A DNA stretch of 9,983 nucleotides from positions 1-9,983 of the forward strand of contig JAABSN010000119.1 of NCBI GenBank assembly GCA_011390385.1, in the 5' to 3' direction. How positions within the stretch are numbered: position 1 is the stretch's first letter; each line of letters begins with the position of its first letter. This document shows positions 6,232-9,983 of this stretch, piece by piece. Source of the stretch: Thioalkalivibrio nitratireducens (GTDB lineage: Bacteria > Pseudomonadota > Gammaproteobacteria > Ectothiorhodospirales > Ectothiorhodospiraceae). Position numbers and translations under genes: made by a program. The notes under the pieces are model-generated. The model was not told the DNA's origin. It saw only the letters and a program-made list of their open reading frames with translations, and did no database searches.

Positions 6232-7536
6232 TCAATTATTGCGGCGTAGGTTCAAATCAGGCCTCTTGCGAAGCTCGCGCAATCGCGCCGGATAGTTGGA
6301 GGGTATGCCCCAGAGAAACCCGAATTCCGTGGGCTCGAGTGCGCGATCTTCGGGGTCCAGATCACTGCGCACGGCAAGCACCACATCACTGCTTGCCCAC
6401 GGGTGGCTGATCCAGTAACGGTGCCCGGTGATATCGAATCCACGATCCTCCGACCCTCGCGAGACATCAATGACTTCGAGTCGATCCGCGGCGCGGACAA
6501 TTGCCATCTGGTCGGCGCTCAGGCCCTGATGCTGTTGGCCGATTCGCGAACCGTCGCGCATGACACGACTGGCCATATTAAGCGCATCGTCCGCGGACGA
6601 CTCGGTCACGACGATTCTCGATGCCAGCGCATTGATGGCGGGCAAGCTGTCCAGGAACTCCTTTGACGGTACATCCGCCGCGGCATAGTAGACTGTACCG
6701 ATTCGCAGGCGCTTACGCAGATCTTCATCGCTGCCAGCGTGCCGTTCATGGAGCTGCTTGAGGGCCGCGGTGACCACCCGTCCGCCGGCGCTCCAGCATA
6801 CAATGTGGATCCTGCGCGCAACGGAACCCCGGCCTAGCGCCTCAAGCAATGCCGATAACGCCGGTGCCGAGCGGTAGGCGCGGCGCACGTCTCCTCCCGC
6901 TCCGTAGGCAATGATGTTCTGGCGAGTGGGCCAGGAAAACGCCAGTGAGGTCATGTCGCGACCCATGAAGTGGTCCAGCTGTGCCGCGAATGCATTGGCA
7001 TTGTAAAAGTTGACCTTGGCACCGTGCACGTAGACCAGTAGATCCTTGTCACGAGCTGCTCTTATTGACGCATTGAGGTCAGCCAGAAGCCAGGCGGCGG
7101 CGCCGTTGGAGTCCCGCGGCCGACCCTCGTCGGAAACCGTAAAGTGACCGGCTTCGACAATGCCTGCAATGGACAGGTCAACAATTTCCGGGCGATCGCG
7201 ATTTCGCGAGTATTCATTGAGGTCTGACCAGCTGATGTCAGGCCCGCCAAACCCGATCAGCGACAGGCCCACCGATACCTGCGGGCTTTCGAGATTACCG
7301 TAATCGATACGTTGCAGGTCGGGCTCGCGCTGCCGCGTCGTGGCAAAGTAGACTCGTCTTGGTTTCCAGCGCTGATCTTCGGGAATGTGGTCGAGAGGCC
7401 CGAACTTCATTGCAGTGAAGAGTTCCGGCGTGGGCATCAGCGGCTCAACCCGCGGATCGGAACACGCCGACAACGACAGCGCTGTCACTAACGCAACTGC
7501 TACGGTATGCCATCGTTGCTGTACGCAAGTCGTCAC
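6232..7536 (-). CDS. Alpha/beta-hydrolase lipoprotein (DUF900-like)
   Basis: The protein has 434 residues with a type II signal peptide and lipobox L22-S23-A24-C25, so it should be anchored in the envelope. A DUF900-type alpha/beta-hydrolase domain covers about residues 60-395: R-R-V-Y-F-A-T-T-R near 60, L-V-Y-V-H-G (H171), F-S-W-P-T near 200, the nucleophile elbow C-W-S-A-G with S249, A-A-A-D-V with D288 as possible acid, and G-H-R-Y-W with H372 as possible catalytic histidine. The elbow has C where many esterases have G. The substrate is unknown; an esterase or lipase role is plausible. It starts with GTG at 7536; no ATG is available in frame before the signal peptide. AAGGAG (7540-7545) lies only three bases before it and overlaps the TAA of the upstream NlpE-META gene, so translation is likely coupled. 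Confidence 0.87.
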   Translation of the reverse strand: MTTCVQQRWHTVAVALVTALSLSACSDPRVEPLMPTPELFTAMKFGPLDHIPEDQRWKPRRVYFATTRQREPDLQRIDYGNLESPQVSVGLSLIGFGGPDISWSDLNEYSRNRDRPEIVDLSIAGIVEAGHFTVSDEGRPRDSNGAAAWLLADLNASIRAARDKDLLVYVHGAKVNFYNANAFAAQLDHFMGRDMTSLAFSWPTRQNIIAYGAGGDVRRAYRSAPALSALLEALGRGSVARRIHIVCWSAGGRVVTAALKQLHERHAGSDEDLRKRLRIGTVYYAAADVPSKEFLDSLPAINALASRIVVTESSADDALNMASRVMRDGSRIGQQHQGLSADQMAIVRAADRLEVIDVSRGSEDRGFDITGHRYWISHPWASSDVVLAVRSDLDPEDRALEPTEFGFLWGIPSNYPARLRELRKRPDLNLRRNN

Positions 7537-7539
7537 TGT

Positions 7540-7545
7540 CTCCTT
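7540..7545 (-). promoter_or_regulatory. Ribosome binding site overlapping the upstream stop codon
   Basis: On the minus strand TAAGGAG merges the stop codon of the NlpE-META gene with the Shine-Dalgarno sequence of the hydrolase gene. The GTG start follows after three bases, which is short. The arrangement suggests that ribosomes finishing the first gene start the second. Confidence 0.6.
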
Positions 7546-8410
7546 ACTCCGGCTCGTCGGCCTTGATGAAACGTGCCAGCGGCGCCATGCGCCCCCTGTT
7601 CAGTGTCACGGAACCGTCGTAGTCGACAGCATAGGTTTCTGCCATTGCAAGTAGTTCCAGAAACGCCTGCTCCAGCTTCATGTCTGGACAGGCCATGCGT
7701 GTCAGGGCGAGGTTGTCGCCGAAGTCAATGCGTTGATTACTCTTTATGGTGTAGGCCCCGTTGAAGGTGTTGCACGATGCGTTGCCGTTGATCCGTGATG
7801 TCTCCGATTGCATCACAAGGAACGGCTGTGTCTGGTAATCCCCGGGTTCAATCAGCTTGCCGTTCAGTTCAATCAACTCCCAGCGAGTATCCTCGATAGC
7901 CGGGTCCTGAAGGTGCTGATGCAGGATGTAGTGGTCAGCGAGGTCGCCCTCAATACGTTGCCCCTGCATGTCCAGGTGGAACAGTCGATGTTCGCCTACC
8001 TGATACTGATGTGGCGCACTTGCATCGGAGTCCAGCGTTACGCGGCTGCCCGCGTCATTCCATGAAAAAGTGCCCGTTTCGACTTCGGGGCTCGCGCTCT
8101 CGCCGATGTAGTGAAGCGAGCGCAGGTAGGTACCGTCATCGTGCAGGGTGACTACGGTCTCGATACCGGGGCAGCTCGCACATGGTACGGTACCGGAGTA
8201 GGTGCCGGCCCAGTCCAGCGCAAGCCGGCTGGTGTCTGCGGGCGCCGCCGGTGTCGACTGTCCAGGTTCTGTCATGCTTGATTGGGAGTGTGCTTCCTGG
8301 ATTGCATCACTGAGCTGGTTGTCAGGCGTATCCGCGTCTCTTGAGCAGCCAGACAGAATCATGAAACCAGGCAGAAGCAGGCAAACCGCGATTGTATTCA
8401 GTGAGCGCAC
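7544..8410 (-). CDS. NlpE-like/META-domain envelope lipoprotein
   Basis: The protein has 288 residues: a type II signal peptide with lipobox L19-S20-G21-C22, a flexible linker rich in S, T, P and A (about 25-62), an NlpE N-terminal-like domain (about 66-165) and a META/HslJ domain (about 172-283). The NlpE part shows W-A-G-T-Y-S-G-T followed by the C77-x-x-C80 motif, as in NlpE, where such a pair relates to copper and redox sensing. The META part shows D-T-R-W-E-L, then I-N-G-N-A-S-C-N-T-F-N-G (207-218) and T-R-M-A-C-P (237-242), with C213 and C241 possibly paired. NlpE signals surface and envelope stress to Cpx in E. coli; HslJ relates to heat and novobiocin resistance. Whether either role holds here is not known. 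It starts with GTG at 8410 behind a weak GAGAA. It is the first gene of a pair with the hydrolase, seven bases away. Confidence 0.88.
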   Translation of the reverse strand: MRSLNTIAVCLLLPGFMILSGCSRDADTPDNQLSDAIQEAHSQSSMTEPGQSTPAAPADTSRLALDWAGTYSGTVPCASCPGIETVVTLHDDGTYLRSLHYIGESASPEVETGTFSWNDAGSRVTLDSDASAPHQYQVGEHRLFHLDMQGQRIEGDLADHYILHQHLQDPAIEDTRWELIELNGKLIEPGDYQTQPFLVMQSETSRINGNASCNTFNGAYTIKSNQRIDFGDNLALTRMACPDMKLEQAFLELLAMAETYAVDYDGSVTLNRGRMAPLARFIKADEPE

Positions 8411-8442
8411 GTCGACATTCTCAATTAAAAGCGTGGGTTGTG

Positions 8443-8448
8443 ATCATA
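8443..8448 (-). promoter_or_regulatory. Candidate -10 element for the lipoprotein operon
   Basis: TATGAT (5/6 match to the -10 consensus) on the minus strand lies about 33 bases before the GTG start. The best -35 at the right distance, TTCCGT with an 18-base spacer, is poor, so the promoter may be weak, activated, or elsewhere in the 183-base gap. Confidence 0.25.
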
Positions 8449-8593
8449 CTTCAGGCCACCGCCTCTACGGAACGGTCTGTTTTCAATGGCCTGGCCGTGA
8501 CCCTCCATCGGCGGTATTGACGCGTCTGTGCGGGTATATCAATTGGCTGCAGGGCTGGATGAAATCAACGCTACCTGGCTCGGGCTTTGGGGG

Positions 8594-9964
8594 TTAGTCA
8601 GCTTCAGCGCTGGCGATCTCATCCTTTACCAGTTGACCATCTTTCATGATGACCACGAAGTTTCTCCCCGGGTCGCCGATCAGGCTCAAATCCTCGATGG
8701 GGTTACCACGTACCAGCAGGAGGTCGGCCAAAGCGCCTTCCTCCACCACGCCGAGCCTGCCCGGGTAGGGGCTGCGCAGGCCGGACAGCGCCAGCAGCTG
8801 AGCATTATCGTGAGTAACCAGCTTGAGGATCTCCGCCGGGCTGAACCATTCGTCCAGCAGCAGGATGTATTGATTCTGCTCAGCGTTCATGTCCGGTTCG
8901 AACAGAAAATCCGTACCCCAGGCCAGGTTGATCCCGAGAGTACTAGCCATTGACCAGACCCGTGGTTGATTTTCGATAATCGGCTGACGTTTGGCGCGCC
9001 GCAGGGGCTCCATATCCGGCGTGCTCGCCCGCAGGACCTGCAGGGAAAGCCAGACGTTGTTATCTGCGATCAGTCGCAGAGTCTCCTCGTCCAGCAACTG
9101 CCCGTGTTCGATCACGCGGACGCCGGCCTCGACGGCCCGCCGGACCGCGCGCGGCGTATACGCGTGTACGGTCACGTAGGTGCCCCAGTCCTCGGCCGCC
9201 TCGACCCCGGCGCGCATCTCGTCGAAGGTGTACTGCGTCACATCGACTGGATCATAGGCCGATGACGTGCCGCCACCGGCCATCATTTTGATCTGACTGG
9301 CACCGAAGCGCAGATTCTCGCGCACTGCAGTCAGTACGTCGGCGCGACCGTCTGCAATGAAAGTGGCACCGAAAAGTTCGGCCCGGGAGGGCTGGCCGAA
9401 GAAGCGACGCGAACGCTCCTGCGGCATCCGGAAATCGCCATGCCCGCCGGTCTGGCTGATAGTCGCACCCGAGGGCCATATCCTTGGGCCGGAGTAGCGT
9501 CCCTGATCGATTCCGGCCTTCACCCCCCAGACCGGCCCGCCCACATCGCGCACTGCCGTAAAGCCGCGCAACAGCATGGCCTCGGCTTCACGGGCAGCGG
9601 CTTTCTCGGCGGTCTGCGGAGTCAGGTCCGGCGACATCAGGTCGGCCATGGAAAGCGCGCCGAACGTGAGATGGACGTGGACATCGATCAATCCGGGCAT
9701 CAGCGTGTGCCCCGGAGCGTTAATCACACGCGCGTTATCACTGGCCTGAACATCATCGCCGATCGCCACGATCAGATTGTCGCGCACAAGCACCCGGGTC
9801 GGTGCAGTAAGTTCGCTGGCGGTGCCATCGAATACGCGAACGTCAGCGAAGACAATTTCCTGGCTGGCCGGTGTCCCGGCAATCAAGCGCAGCGGCATCA
9901 ACAGTGCGAGTAGAACAAACATCGAAAGTGCGTGACGGGGGTAAATTGTGGGCGCGAGAGTCAT
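8594..9964 (-). CDS. Secreted metal-dependent amidohydrolase (imidazolonepropionase/prolidase-like)
   Basis: The protein has 456 residues. An N-terminal hydrophobic segment at about 12-29 ends in L-I-A-G-T-P-A-S, which fits a signal peptide and export to the periplasm. The amidohydrolase TIM-barrel metal ligands are all present: H96-x-H98 in D-V-H-V-H, K226 in I-K-M-M-A-G-G-G (the likely carboxylated bridging lysine), H267 in V-T-V-H-A, H287 in I-E-H-G and D352 in W-G-T-D-F. T-G-G-H-G-D-F (172-178) is also typical of this subgroup. The composite beta-sandwich closes with G-A-L-A-D-L-L-L-V and G-N-P. Relatives cleave dipeptides, often Xaa-Pro or Xaa-Arg type, or other amides; the substrate cannot be read from sequence. 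The ATG at 9964 has GAGGAG six bases upstream (9971-9976). The gene lies on the same strand as the lipoprotein pair but is separated from it by 183 bases. Confidence 0.92.
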   Translation of the reverse strand: MTLAPTIYPRHALSMFVLLALLMPLRLIAGTPASQEIVFADVRVFDGTASELTAPTRVLVRDNLIVAIGDDVQASDNARVINAPGHTLMPGLIDVHVHLTFGALSMADLMSPDLTPQTAEKAAAREAEAMLLRGFTAVRDVGGPVWGVKAGIDQGRYSGPRIWPSGATISQTGGHGDFRMPQERSRRFFGQPSRAELFGATFIADGRADVLTAVRENLRFGASQIKMMAGGGTSSAYDPVDVTQYTFDEMRAGVEAAEDWGTYVTVHAYTPRAVRRAVEAGVRVIEHGQLLDEETLRLIADNNVWLSLQVLRASTPDMEPLRRAKRQPIIENQPRVWSMASTLGINLAWGTDFLFEPDMNAEQNQYILLLDEWFSPAEILKLVTHDNAQLLALSGLRSPYPGRLGVVEEGALADLLLVRGNPIEDLSLIGDPGRNFVVIMKDGQLVKDEIASAEAD

Positions 9965-9983
9965 GCAACGCTCCTCGGACGAG

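Noticed and set aside
6249..6261. T-loop-like GGTTCAAATC suggesting a tRNA
   Set aside because: It lies within the last codons of the hydrolase gene on the other strand, and no acceptor, anticodon or D arm can be built around it.
8202..8597. A 131-codon plus-strand open frame around the NlpE-META promoter region
   Set aside because: Most of it is antisense to the lipoprotein signal peptide and linker; composition and lack of a ribosome site do not support a gene.

Overview
The window looks like chromosomal DNA from a GC-rich Gram-negative bacterium, most likely a gammaproteobacterium. It has lipobox-type lipoproteins, an NlpE-like/META envelope lipoprotein, a ChaA-type cation antiporter and a PAS/HD-GYP signalling operon. 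There is no rRNA, tRNA, phage or transposase gene. Most genes are on the minus strand; only the antiporter is on the plus strand.

Left block (1-4429, minus strand): a tight three-gene signalling operon. It is read in the order HD-GYP response regulator (4429-3332), membrane sensor with a periplasmic dCache-like domain, HAMP and three PAS domains (3285-871), then a second multi-PAS protein that starts in a 4-base ATGA overlap and runs off the left edge (874-<1). The regulator should degrade cyclic di-GMP. The sensor has no output domain of its own, and the output of the last protein lies outside the window. The operon is best read as a module that senses a periplasmic or cytoplasmic cue and tunes cyclic di-GMP.

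Middle (4430-6231): a 398-base divergent intergenic region holds an extended -10 element for the regulator, a sigma70-like promoter for the antiporter and, between them, a striking cluster of palindromes (4507-4568). It is followed by chaA (4828-5946), which is visibly more AT-rich than its flanks. Behind it lies a short apparent coding remnant with an in-frame TAG (5946-6152).

Right block (6232-9964, minus strand): a secreted metal-dependent amidohydrolase (9964-8594), then after 183 bases a two-gene lipoprotein operon. That operon encodes an NlpE-like/META lipoprotein (8410-7544) and an alpha/beta-hydrolase lipoprotein of the DUF900 type (7536-6232), joined by a Shine-Dalgarno sequence that overlaps the upstream stop codon. 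All three products should act in the cell envelope.

I see no clear-cut novel defence or mobile system. The items most worth checking are the outputless sensor with its coupled PAS partner, the overlapping palindromes at 4507-4568, and the NlpE-META/DUF900 lipoprotein pair.
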